A stretch of DNA of 64,000 nucleotides, taken from NCBI RefSeq assembly GCF_019097595.1, contig NC_080715.1:26797855-26861854 (forward strand). Direction: 5' to 3'. The notes beneath the pieces were generated by a model, which was given only the letters and a program-made list of their open reading frames with translations, searched no databases and had not been told where the DNA came from. Made by a program: the position numbers and the translations under genes. Source of the DNA: Hemibagrus wyckioides (Eukaryota > Chordata > Actinopteri > Siluriformes > Bagridae). Shown here in pieces: positions 31,264 to 41,462 of the stretch (position 1 is the first letter of the stretch; every line of letters starts with the position of its first letter).

Positions 31264-32711
31264 TTATACTGGGGGACTTCAACGCCCATGTGGGTAACAA
31301 CAGTGTTACCTGGAGGGGCGTGATTGGGAGGAACAGCCCCCCTGATCTGAACTCAAGTGGTGTTCTGTTATTGGACTTCTGTGCTAGTCTCAGTCTGTCC
31401 ATAACGAACACCATGTTCAAGCATAAGGGTGCCCATCAGTACACGTGGTACCAGGACACCTTAGGCCGGAGGTCGATGATCGACTTTGTGGTCGTGTCAT
31501 CTGACCTTCGGCCATATGTCTTGGACACTAGGGTGAAGAGAGGGGCTGAGCTGTCAACTGATCAGCACATGATGGTGAGTTGGATCCGCTTGCAGAGGAG
31601 GATGCCGGACAGACTTGGCAGACCCAAACGTATTGTGGGGGTCTGTTGGGAAAGTCTGGCTGAACCCTCTGTTAGGGAGGTCTTCAACTCCCACCTCCGG
31701 GAGAGTTTCGACAAGATTCTGAGGGAGGTTGGGGATATTGAGTCTGAGTGGACCATGTTCTCCTCCTCCATTGTTGACGCAGCTACCAGGAGCTGTGGCT
31801 GTAAGGTCTCTGGTGCCTGTCGTGGCGGCAATCCCCAAACCCAGTGGTGGACACTGGAAGTAAGGGATGCTGTCAAGCTGAATACAGAGTCCTATCGAGC
31901 CTGGTTGGCTCGTGGGACTCCGGAGGCAGCTGATGAGTACCAGCAGGCCAAGCGAGCTGCAGCCCGGGTGGTTGTGGAAGCAAAAACTTGGGTCTGTGAG
32001 GAGTTCGGGGAGGCCATGGAGAAGGACTATTGGTCGGCCTCGGGGAAATTCTGGCAGACCATCCGACGCCTCAGAAGGGGTAAGCAGCTCTTTGCCAGCA
32101 CTGTGTATGGTGCTGGTGGAGAGTTGCTGACCTTGACTGGGGATATTGTCAGAAGGTGGAAGGAATACTTCAAGGATCTCCTCAATCCTACTGACACACC
32201 TTCTGTAGAGGAAGCAGAGGCTGAGGACTCAGAGGTAGATTCATCCATTACCCAAGCTGAAGTCACTGAGGTAGTCCAGCAGCTCCTTGGTGGCAAGGCG
32301 CCAGGAGTGGATGAGATTTGCCCTGAGTACCTTAAGTCTCTGGATGTTGTGGGGCTGTCTTGGCTGACACGTCTCTGCAACATAGCATGGCAGTCAGGGA
32401 CAGTGCCTCTGGACTGGGGTGGGGTGACCGGGGTGGTGGTCCCTCTTTTTAAGAAGGGGGATCAGAGGGTGTGTTCCAACTATAGGGGGATCACACTCCT
32501 CAGCCTCCCAGGGAAAGTCTATTCCAGGGTACTGGAGAGGAGAGTCAGTCCTTTAGTCGAACAATGGATTCAGGAGGAACAATGCGGGTTTCGTCCTAGT
32601 TGTGGGACACTGGACCAGCTCTATACCCTTCACAGGGTGCTTGAGGGTTCATGGGAGTTTGCCCAATCAGTCCACATGTGTTTTGTGGACTTGGAGAAGG
32701 CATTTGACTGA
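31194..32711 (+). pseudogene. LINE endonuclease C-terminus and RT N-terminus
   Basis: Open for 505 codons. It contains [20 protein letters not shown] (Asp-Asn pair), [18 protein letters not shown] and [15 protein letters not shown] (final His region, D-H changed to D-Q-H), so most of the endonuclease is present. The linker follows ([35 protein letters not shown]), then RT blocks [54 protein letters not shown] and [10 protein letters not shown]. It ends in a TGA at 32709-32711 after [10 protein letters not shown], where the related sequence has an Arg codon (CGA to TGA looks likely). Confidence 0.92.
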
Positions 32712-33278
32712 GTCCCTCGTGGCATCCTGTGAGAGGTGCTCTGGGAGTATGGGGTCCGTGGCCCTCTGTTAAGAGCTGTTCGGTCTCTGTATGACCGGAG
32801 CAGGAGCTTGGTTCGCATTGCCGGCTGTAATTCAGATCTGTTCCCAGTGCATGTTGGACTCCGACAGGGTTGTCCTTTGTCACCAGTTCTCTTCATTATT
32901 TTTATGGACAGAATTTCTAGGTGCAGCCAGGTGGTGGAGGGAGTCCGGTTTGGGGATCATAGGATTTCGTCTCTGCTTTTTGCAGATGACATTGTCCTGT
33001 TGGCTCCTTCGAGCCAGGACTTACAGCATGCGCTGGGGCAGTTCGCAGCCGAGTGCGAAGCGGATGGGATGAGGATCAGCACCTCCAAATCCGTGGCCAT
33101 GGTTCTCGACCGGAAAAAGGTGGTTTGTCCCCTCCAGGTTGGAGGGGTGTTCCTTCCTCAAGTGGAGGAGTTTAAGTATCTCGGGGTTTTGTTTACAAGT
33201 GAGGGAAGGATGGAGCGTGAGATTGACAGACGGATTGGTGCAGCGGCAGCAGCAATGCGGTCTATGTACTTGTGGTGA
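32712..33278 (+). pseudogene. LINE RT palm and thumb
   Basis: After the stop at 32709 and another TGA at about 32730, the frame is open from 32736: LLRAVRSLYDRSRSLVRIAG, VGLRQGCPLSPVLFIIFMDR, the active site LFADDIVLLA (about 32976-33005), MRISTSKSVAMVLDR and VEEFKYLGVLFTSEG. It stops at 33276-33278 because of a frameshift near YLW. Confidence 0.9.
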
Positions 33279-33760
33279 AGAAGGAGCTGAGCCAAAAGGC
33301 GAAGCTCTCAATTTACCAGTCAATCTACGTTCCTACTCTTACTTATGGTCTCGAGCTTTGGGTCATGATCGAAAGGACAAGATCCCGGATACAGGCGACC
33401 GAAATGAGTTTTCTTCATATGGTGGCGGGGCGTTCCCTTAGAGATAGGGTAAGGAGCTCTGTCACCCGGGAGGAGCTCGGAGTAGAGCCGCTGCTCCTCT
33501 ACATCGAAAGGGGCCAGTTGAGGTGGCTTGGGCATCTGTTTCGGATGCCTCCTGCACGTCTCCCAGGGGAGGTGTTCCGGGCATGCCCAACCGGGAAGAG
33601 ACCCCGGGGAAGACCCAGGACACGCTGGAGGGATTATGTCTCTCGGCTGACCTGGGAACGCCTTGGAATTCCCCTGGAAGAGCTGGAGGAAGTGGCTAGG
33701 GAGAAGGAAGTCTGGGCATCCATGCTTAGACTGCTGCCCCCGCGACCCGGCTACGGATAA
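33272..33760 (+). pseudogene. LINE C-terminal region
   Basis: Open for 162 codons: VKKELSQKAKLSIYQSIYVP, TYGLELWVMIERTRSRIQAT, then RPRGRPRTRWRDYVSRLTWE and LLPPRPGYG before the stop at 33758-33760. The basic GRPRTRW stretch is characteristic of the end of this LINE type. The (TGAA)n tail follows at 33771-33790. Confidence 0.88.
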
Positions 33761-33789
33761 GCGGGAGACAATGAATGAATGAATGAATG

Positions 33790-34768
33790 AACTGAGGTAC
33801 CTACCAATCCATGACTTTATAACTGAGGTACATACTGAACCACGACTTTATAATTGAGGTACATACCGAACTGTGACTTATCACTGATCTACATACCGAA
33901 TTGAACTTTATAATTGAGGTACATACTGGACCATAACTTTATAACTGAGGTACATACCGAATTGGACTTTATAACTGAGGTAAATACCGAACCATGACTT
34001 CATATCTGAGGTACATACTGAACCATGACTTTATAACTGATCTACATACCGAATTGAACTTTATAACTGAGGTACATACTGAACCATGACTTTATAACTG
34101 AGGTACATACTGAACCATGACTTTATAACTGATCTACATACCGAATTGAACTTTATAACTGAGCTACATACTGAACCGTGACTTTATAACTGAGGTACAT
34201 ACTGAACCATGACTTTATAACTGAGGTACATACTGAATTGAACTTTATAAGTGAGGTACATACTGAACCATGACTTTATAACTGAGGTACATACCGAATT
34301 GGACTTCATAACTGAGGTAAATACCGAACCATGACTTCATATCTGAGGTACATACTGAACTGTGACTTTATAACTGATCCACATACTGAATTGAACTTTA
34401 TAACTGAGGTACATACTGAACTTTGACTTTATAACTGATCTACATAGCAAATTGGACTTTATAACTGAGGTACATACTGAACCATGACTTTATAACTGAG
34501 GTACATACCGAATTGGACTTTATAAATGAGGTACATACCGAACTGTGACTTTATAATTGAGCTACATACCGATCTGTGACTTTATAACCGAGCTACATAC
34601 CGAATTGGACTTTATAACTGAGGTACAAACTGAATTGGACTTTATAAATGAGGTACATCCCGAATTGGACTATATAACTGAGGTAAATACAGAACCGTGA
34701 CTTTATAACTGAGGTACATACTGAACCATGACTTTATAACTGAGCTACATACCGAATTGGACTTTATA
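33790..34768 (+). repeat. 30/31-bp minisatellite, third segment
   Basis: The array continues from actgaggtacctacc, the same phase in which it was interrupted, for about 32 units. It ends ...ggactttataac just before an AT microsatellite. Confidence 0.95.
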
Positions 34769-34778
34769 ACCATCTTTA

Positions 34779-34784
<6 letters not shown>

Positions 34785-34862
<78 letters not shown>
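34785..34862. repeat. (AT)n microsatellite
   Basis: About 78 bp of pure TA repeats. The Tc1 copy begins directly after it, as expected for an element that inserts at TA. Confidence 0.95.
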
Positions 34863-34865
<3 letters not shown>

Positions 34866-36109
34866 TATATTGCCAAAAGTATTCGCTCACCTGCTTGACT
34901 CACATATGAACTTAAGTGACATCCCATTCCTAATCCATAGGGTTCAATATGACGTCGGTCCACCCTTTGCAGCTATAACAGCTTCAACTCTTCTGGGAAG
35001 GCTGTCCACAAGGTTTAGGAGTGTGTTTATGGGAATTTTTCACCATTCTTCCAGAAGCGCATTTGTGAGGTCACACACTGATGTTGGACGAGAAGGCCTG
35101 GCTCTCAGTCTCCGCTCTAATTCATCCCAAAGGTGTTCTATCGGGTTGAGGTCAGGACTCTGTGCAGGCCAGTCAAGTTCATCCACACCAGACTCTGTCA
35201 TCCATGTCTTTATGGACCTTGCTTTGTGCACTGGTGCACAGTCATGTTGGAAGAGGAAGGGGCCAGCTCCAAACTGTTCCCACAAAGTTGGGAGCATGGA
35301 ATTGTCCAAAATGTCTTGGTATGCTGAAGCATTCAGAGTTCCTTTCACTGGAACTAAGGGACCAAGCCCAGCTCCTGAAAAACAATCCCACACCATAATC
35401 CCCCCTCCACCAAACTTTACACTTGGCACAATGCAGTCAGACAAGTACCATTCTCCTGGCAACCGCCAAACCCAGACTCGTCCATCAGATTGCCAGATGG
35501 AGAAGCACGATTGGTCACTCCAGAGAACGCGTCTCCACTGCTCTAGAGTCCAGTGGCGGCATGCTTTACACCACTGCATCTGACGCTTTGCATTGCACTT
35601 GGTGATGTATGGCTTGGATGCAGCTGCTCGGCCATGGAAACCCATTCCATGAAGCTCTCTGCGCACTGTTCTTGAGCTAATCTGAAGGCCACATGAAGTT
35701 TGGAGTTCTGTAGCGATTGACTCTGCAGAAAGTTGGCGACCCCTTCGCACTATGCACCTCAGCATCCGCTGACCCCACTCCGTCAGTTTACATGGCCTAC
35801 CACTTCGTGGCTGAGTTGCTGTCGTTCCCAAACACTTTCACGTTCTTATAATACAGCTGACAGTTGACTGTGGAATATTTAGGAGCGAGGAAATTTCACG
35901 ACTGGATTTGTTGTACAGGTGGCATCCTATCACAGTTCCACGCTGGAATTCACTGAGCTCCTGAGAGCGACCCATTCTTTCACAAATGTTTGTAAAAACA
36001 GTCTGCATGCCTAGGTGCTTGATTTTATACACCTGTGGCCATGGAAGTGATTGGAACACCTGATTCTGATTATTTGGATGGGTGAGCGAATACTTTTGGC
36101 AATATAGTG
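34863..36109 (-). mobile_element. Full-length Tc1-like DNA transposon, copy 3
   Basis: 1247 bp with intact 29-bp inverted repeats (CACTATATTGCCAAAAG... and ...CTTTTGGCAATATAGTG), flanked by TA. It is nearly identical to copy 1 (12962-14209). It lies in an AT microsatellite at the edge of the minisatellite. Confidence 0.95.
35040..35975 (-). pseudogene. Tc1-like transposase with two stops
   Basis: ATG at 35975 ([15 protein letters not shown]). The first helix-turn-helix ends at a TGA at 35838-35840 that replaces the Trp found in copy 1. The frame then continues from [15 protein letters not shown] through [33 protein letters not shown] and [15 protein letters not shown] to a second TGA at 35040-35042, the same truncation as in copy 1. 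The WSDES motif reads WSDQS, which leaves the first catalytic Asp in place. Confidence 0.92.
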
Positions 36110-36445
36110 TATATAAAATCATATCTTATGTATATATTGTTTACATATGCAAATTACCATGGTATACAATACCTTCCTTATTGCACTCAGCTAAAATCAT
36201 TTGCTCATTTGCACTCATTGTATTTACCTCCTTCACTGTATACTATTTATATATGTAAACTATTTTGCACTGCAAAAATGCACTTCTGATTAGATGCTTA
36301 CTGTATTTCGCTGCATTTTACCACACGTGCAGTGACAATAAAGTTGAATCTAATCTAATATGTCCCGTTTCACAGGTGGAGAGGAGGAACCACCGTCCAC
36401 CATTAGATTGTCAGTTATGACACAAGAAGGCTGGACCTAAAAGGC
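36110..36445 (+). repeat. LINE 3' end fragment and flanking DNA
   Basis: After the Tc1 copy, AT-rich DNA leads to ttgcactcattgtatttacc, ttttgcactgcaaaaatgca and gtgcagtgacaataaagttg (36330-36350), a typical non-LTR 3' end on the plus strand with repeated aatctaatc at the tail. 36360-36445 shows no feature. Confidence 0.55.
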
Positions 36446-36479
36446 GGCATGATGATGATGATGATTGGGCTGAGTCGTT

Positions 36480-36770
36480 GTCTTCTTCTTTCGGCTTTTT
36501 CCTTCAGGGGTTGCCACAGTGAATTGTCTCTCTCCACCTATCCCTATCTTCTGCATCCTCAACACTTACACCCACTACCTTCATATCCTCATTTATTACA
36601 TCCATATACCTCCTCTTTGGCCTTCCTCTTTGCCTCCTGCCTGGCAGCTCCATGTCCAACATTCTCCTACCGATCTACTCACCTCTGAACATGTCAAAAG
36701 GATCTTAATCTGGCCTCCCTAACTTTGTCCCCTGAACATCCAACATGAGCTGTCCCTCTCATGTACTCGT
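36480..36770 (-). pseudogene. RTE-like C-terminal segment
   Basis: On the minus strand the text reads KRGRPKRRYMDVIKEDMKVV then VGVSVEDAEDRDRWRETIHC, the conserved end of RTE-type polyproteins. It is separated by a deletion from the upstream part. The stop and (ATC)n tail follow. Wording of the family match is from memory of the motif. Confidence 0.8.
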
Positions 36771-37576
36771 TCCTAATCCTGTCCAGCCGTGTCCCTCCCA
36801 AAGAGAACCTCAACATCTTCAGCTCTGCTACCTCCAGCTCTGACTCCTGTCTCTTCCTCAGTGACACTGTCCTTTCTAATCTTATTTACATTCTGTTCCA
36901 CAGAGTTCACAACTTTTACTCTTTTGTCCCTCTCATTTTCCTCATTCATCAGCTCTTCAAAGTACTCATTCCATCTCCTCTGTATGCTCTCCTCACTTGT
37001 GAGCACCTTTCCATCTCTATCCTTAATAACTCTTACCTGCTGCACATCCTTCCCATCTCAATCCCTCTGCCTAGCTAACCTGTACAAGTCCTTCTCTCCA
37101 TCTCTAGTGTTTAACCTAGTGTAAAACTCGTCATATACCTTCTGCTTGGCCTTAGACACCTCCCTCTTCGCTCTGTACTGTAACTCCTTGTATTCCTATC
37201 TACTCTCTTCAGTCCTGTCCATTTCCCACTTCTTCTTGGCTAACCTCTTCCTCTGAATACTATCCTGAACTTCCTCATTCCACCACCAAGTCTCCTTATC
37301 ATCTTTCCTCCTTCCAGATGACACACCCAGCACTTTTCTTCCTGTCTCCCTGATCACTTCTGCTGTAGTTTCCCAGTCATCTGGCAGCACTACCTGACCA
37401 CCCAGAACCTGCCTCAACTTCTGTCTAAATTCCTCACAACATTCCTCCTTTTTTAGCTTCCACCACTTGGTTTTCTTCTCTATCTCTATCTTTGACCTCT
37501 CCTTCTTACAGACCATGAAAGTCATCCTACACACCACCATCCTATGCTGTCTGGCTACACTCTCTCTCACTACCAC
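36771..37576 (-). pseudogene. RTE-like linker region before the RT
   Basis: Two open pieces on the minus strand: 37576-37196 (KTKWWKLKKEECCEEFRQKL, WWWNEEVQDSIQRKR) and 37045-36773 (VRVIKDRDGKVLTSEESIQR, RWNEYFEELMNEENE). The latter is the standard segment just before the RT fingers. The RT itself is deleted after it. Between the two pieces stops and a frameshift occur. Confidence 0.82.
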
Positions 37577-37596
37577 TTTACTGTCACTAATCTCTT

Positions 37597-38230
37597 TCAG
37601 ATTGCCTGTGTGCTCCTAACTCCACTCTTGTAAGTCACCTCCATCTTCTGAAAATAAGTGTTAACCACAGCCATGTCCATCCTCTTAGCAAAGTCCACTA
37701 CTCTCTGTCCTTCAAGGGTCCTTTCCTTAACTCCAAACTTGCACATCACCTCCTCATCACCTGTGTTCCCCTCACCAACATGTCCATTAAAATCTGCTCC
37801 TATCACTACTCTCACACCCATGGGAATAGTCTCTATTACCTCATCTTATTCACTCCAGAATCTCTCTTTCTCCTCTAACTCACAACCTACCTGTGGGGCA
37901 TAACGACTAACATTCAACATCACCCCTTCAATCTCTAACTTCAGACTCATCACCCTGTCTGACACTCTCTTCATCTCCAGAACATTCCTCACAAACTCCT
38001 CCTTCAGGACCACACCTACCCCATTTCTCTTACTATCCACACCATAATAAAAGAGCTTGAATCCTGCTCCTATACTACGAGCCTTGCTACTCTTCCACCT
38101 GGTCTCCTGTACACACAGTATATCCACCTTCCTTCTCACCATCATATCAGCCAGCTCTCTACCTTTCCCTGTCATAGTACCAACATTAGTAGAGTTCCTA
38201 TTCTCAGTCCTACACTCTTACCTTTCCTCT
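37597..38230 (-). pseudogene. RTE-like apurinic endonuclease
   Basis: Pieces on the minus strand: 38175-37846 with DILCVQETRWKSSKARSIGA (Glu ligand), LFYYGVDSKRNGVGVVL and SLKLEIEGVMLNVSRYAPQV; then 37821-37597 with VVIGADFNGHVGEGNTGDEE (Asp-Asn) and AVVNTYFQKMEVTYKSGVRS. The endonuclease nicks target DNA for priming. A frame break separates the pieces near 37830. Confidence 0.85.
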
Positions 38231-38510
38231 TCTCTCTCTGTCTGCACACTCTCCTCCCTCCTCTACTTCTTCGACCAACTGTAGCCCAGTTTCCACCTGC
38301 ACCCTGTAGGTCAATGGCGCCGAATGACGGTCATTGTTAACCCAGGCCTCAACCGATTCGGTATGAAATTCAGAGTACTGACGATTCGCATTATTAAATT
38401 TGGCAATGTTTTATGCCGGATGCCCTTCCTGATGCAACCCTTTCTATTTATCCGGGTTTGAGACCGGCACAGAAGTCACTGGACTGTGACCCCCATGGCT
38501 AGATTTGATT

Positions 38511-39777
38511 GGGGTGAGTCCAGGCATTAAACACAAGTGAAGTGTTCTGAATATTTAGTATTTTTACTGTACCAATGTCATCTTTCTTAGATGGAGAGGA
38601 GTGAAACGTCACTTCCACAAGATCCCCTATTAAGGGGCTAAAAAAGACAACTACAAGATTATGCAAAGATAGTAAGATGAATTCCTGTAAAATTATTAAA
38701 CCTGTTTCTATTTTTCCATGATAGAAACAAGATTATCTGGCAACAGAACAACTAGATTCAAGATATATTAATTTATTTTTATGGAATTTAGCAACTATAA
38801 ATGAAGATATTTTCACTTGCTGTTATTCTTGGAATAACATAAAAATGGTAAACCTATCCTTGATTTCTGATTTACAGATGTACGAAAAATACAACTGAAC
38901 AGGAGAGGTGTGCAGTTCTGCAAAGCATGGCCAGGGTGGCAGCAAAAAAGACTGCCAGCTGTGCATTGGGAAAGAGTCTCCATTACTTGTGTGTGTGAGT
39001 GTGTGTGTGTGTGTGTGTGAGTAAAACCCTGAGAAGGACTGCTGTTATGAATTCTCCCACCTCGCACCAAGTGTTCCTGGGATTAGCTTCACCATGATCA
39101 TGATGTCATAAATCAGATACTGAAAACACATTCACCCAATATTTAGCATTAGTGAGATTGTATCATGATAGCATTATGACAAATTATTAAATCAGTTTTT
39201 AGAATAATTATATACATTAAACCAATACATGCAAAACAACAGCTAGGCTATAAGACTCTATTCAATAAAATGAAAAGGCTTCATTTTAATGTCACACATC
39301 CAAAGCAGAAAGGAAGACCTCACAACACCTCTCTATATCTATTCATTCTTAATCATTACAGTTTACTTTTATTTTAAATAGTCACTCTGAAGTATGCTTT
39401 TCTTGCCATTTGGAGGATATTGATGTGTGTTGAATGAAAAACTAATCATTCATCTAAATCGTCTCCTGTTGTGTTTTAAGATGTGAGTCATAGCTGGGCT
39501 GTAATTGTCTCATTTTTCATGCAGACAAGCTCTGCCGTGGATCCTCTAGACATTTGAATAAAACCCTGTCTATGCCTGGTTCCTCTTTGAAATGCCCGGA
39601 AAATGTGTTCTTTTTATCTAATACGTGAGTTTTGATAATTACTTTAAACTCTGTACCAAAGGACAGATAAAACATGTTCGGATTGATTTTTCATAGTCAA
39701 ATTGGTGTTCAGTTGCAATCAGATATTAAATGATTCTATACACTAATGATGTTCACAGCAGCAAAACTTTCATTCAT
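38511..39777. other. AT-rich DNA, no gene seen
   Basis: About 1.27 kb. It contains a (TG)n run at 38989-39019. Short frames have no domains. Confidence 0.4.
38989..39019. repeat. (TG)n microsatellite
   Basis: About 31 bp of TG with one GTGA interruption. Confidence 0.9.
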
Positions 39778-39819
39778 TTATTCATCAGCAATTTGATCAA
39801 GTCTGAGGAAAGCCCCTCT

Positions 39820-40155
39820 CCCTCCCCATCATGACCATGTTCTACAGAGGGACCATCGAGATTGTCCTGAGTAGCTACATCACTGCCTGGTTTGGGCATT
39901 CCACTTTCTTGGATCACAAGACCCTGCAGCGGATAGTGAGGACAGCTGAGATCACCATCGGAGTCTCTCTTCTCTCTGTCATGGACATCTATAACACACC
40001 GAATCCCCCCGCCACCCCCACCCCCCACACACACATGCACCTCTTAAACACACTCTTAACCTTCATTCATTATACCAAAGCATTCAGGCCTCACAACCAG
40101 ACTGTGTAACAGTTTCTTTCCTCAAGCCATCAGACTCCTTGAATGGCTGTGAGCA
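39820..40155 (+). mobile_element. L2-like LINE fragment (end of the polyprotein)
   Basis: The plus strand encodes MTMFYRGTIEIVLSSYITAW then FGHSTFLDHKTLQRIVRTAE and ITIGVSLLSVMDIYNT, the conserved C-terminal end of an L2/CR1/Rex1-type LINE. Then comes 3' sequence with agtttctttcctcaagccat and cagactccttgaatgg. Only this tail survives, with a stop at about 40108. Confidence 0.72.
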
Positions 40156-40159
40156 TCAA

Positions 40160-40558
40160 TGCGCAAAATACTTGCCTTTTCTTCTCTTTTGGCACGTAGA
40201 GCCATCCTATTAAAATGGAAGGATCCACTCCCACCCACACATATTCAATGGATTAGAGAAATTACGTCTTGTCTCTACCTTGAAAAGATTAGGTACTCAT
40301 TAAGAGGATCCGAAAAAAAATTCTATAAGAAGTGGTGCTCTTTCATTGATTATGTTGACTGTTCTAGATAATTATTAGATATTAGATATTAATTAATTAA
40401 TTAATTATCTTTTTTTTTTCTAAGAACGCCTGTAATTCTTATCAGATTTCATGGACAGCATGAGCACTACTCTAGGGTTTTGTTGGTAAGGGCTGGGGGT
40501 TTGTTATGTGTTTTGTATATGTATATTGAAAATTAAAAAAAAAATATTAAAATCAAGA
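40160..40558 (+). mobile_element. L1/Tx1-like LINE 3' fragment
   Basis: Encodes LARRAILLKWKDPLPPTHIQ then WIREITSCLYLEKIRYSLRG and SEKKFYKKWCSFIDYVD before a stop at about 40369-40371, the C-terminal segment of an L1/Tx1-type ORF2. A 3' untranslated part and an A-rich tail (aaaattaaaaaaaaaatatt) follow. The 5' part is missing. Confidence 0.7.
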
Positions 40559-40563
40559 CTTCT

Positions 40564-41184
40564 TGTCACGGTGTGACCTCGTGACTATAAGACTATACAC
40601 TCCCATATCATATACATACATGATACATGTCACACTACACGGTCTTATGCCGGCACTGATTACATCAAAGTGGACTGTTGTAATGTGCATGTGGGTTAGT
40701 ATGAGTATGATTATGATTAAGTTGTGTATGTGTACTTTGGTGTGTGATATTGTGTTATATTGTTATCATTTACAATTTATAAGCATCCATTTTTGGTGGC
40801 ATTTATTGGTTATTTGTATGCGTCATGTGTATATGTTATGTTTATTCTGGTCTGTGTTTGTTGAGCATAGTAACTCTCTGACGTATGGGAGAGTACGTCA
40901 CAGGAAAGGGAGGCGCATACCCTTTTTAAAAATGGCCGCGGGAGTGGTAGGTGTATGTAGAACGTGTTGGAACTGGCTTGTGTGTTTGCTTAAAAATCTA
41001 CGACTGACTTCATGATTGCAGTGGGCAGTTTTGTTTTGTTTTGTTTTCGGGTACAGTGTTTATTTTCCATCTTCCCTCATGTTTGCTGTACATTACCACT
41101 GCACTTGTAAATAAAATCACCTTCGCTGAAACGTCCGGTTGTCCCGGCAGTAAATTGGACCGACCGCTCCGGCAATCTTTAACA
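40564..41184 (+). repeat. Solo LTR with CTTCT target duplication
   Basis: 621 bp from TGTCACGGTGTGACC to GCAATCTTTAACA, flanked by CTTCT at 40559-40563 and 41185-41189. It contains a TATA-like box (tttttaaaaatgg, about 40922) and AATAAA at 41110-41115. No internal retroviral sequence remains, so it is a recombination-derived solo LTR. The family is not identified. Confidence 0.82.
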
Positions 41185-41204
41185 CTTCTTAATACCCAGA
41201 ACTA

Positions 41205-41462
41205 GACTGAACTTTGTTTACATGTTTTTTTGCACATCACACTTCTTTCAGTCTGTCTGCATTGTCCTTGTCTTGCACTGTTTGCGCTCGGTTGCACATT
41301 ATGAACTTTATGTGACTAGATCAACTTACTTAGCTCTTAGTCCTTATCTCTGTGTTGTTTTTAAAAAAGCACCATGGTCCTGAAGAAACCTAGTTTCATT
41401 TCAATATGTACTGCGTCAGCTATATATGGATGAAATGACACTGAAAGCTTCTTGACTTCTTG
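41205..41462 (+). repeat. LINE/SINE 3' end family, copy A (plus)
   Basis: Shares tcttgcactgtttgcgctc, gtgttg, aaacctagtttcatttcaat and tactgcgtcagctatatatg with the copies at 50140-50385 (minus strand) and 52015-52125 (plus strand). The 3' end is aaagcttcttgact. It looks like a non-LTR element 3' end. Confidence 0.65.

Larger units (their letters stand above)
30693..33789 (+). mobile_element. APE-type LINE (non-LTR retrotransposon), nearly full length
   Basis: About 3.1 kb with a GC-rich 5' end, an apurinic endonuclease, a reverse transcriptase with FADD active site, a C-terminal region and a (TGAA)n tail. It is flanked by aactgaggtac on both sides (30682-30692 and 33790-33800), which fits an 11-bp target duplication. 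It is much more GC-rich than its surroundings. The clade (RTE, Nimb/I-like or other) I could not decide. Coding parts are broken by two stops and several frameshifts. Confidence 0.92.
36446..38510 (-). mobile_element. RTE-like LINE, minus strand, RT core deleted
   Basis: Both ends are present: a 3' (ATC)n tail at 36446-36466 (minus strand) and a 5' GC-rich end with gccggatgcccttcctgatg near 38417-38440. The endonuclease and linker are readable but the reverse transcriptase core is missing; the join is near 36770. This is an internally deleted copy that could not copy itself. Confidence 0.85.

Noticed and set aside
20509..34768. CRISPR-like regular repeats
   Set aside because: The 30/31-bp units are contiguous with no unique spacers and vary in sequence; this is a minisatellite in vertebrate DNA.
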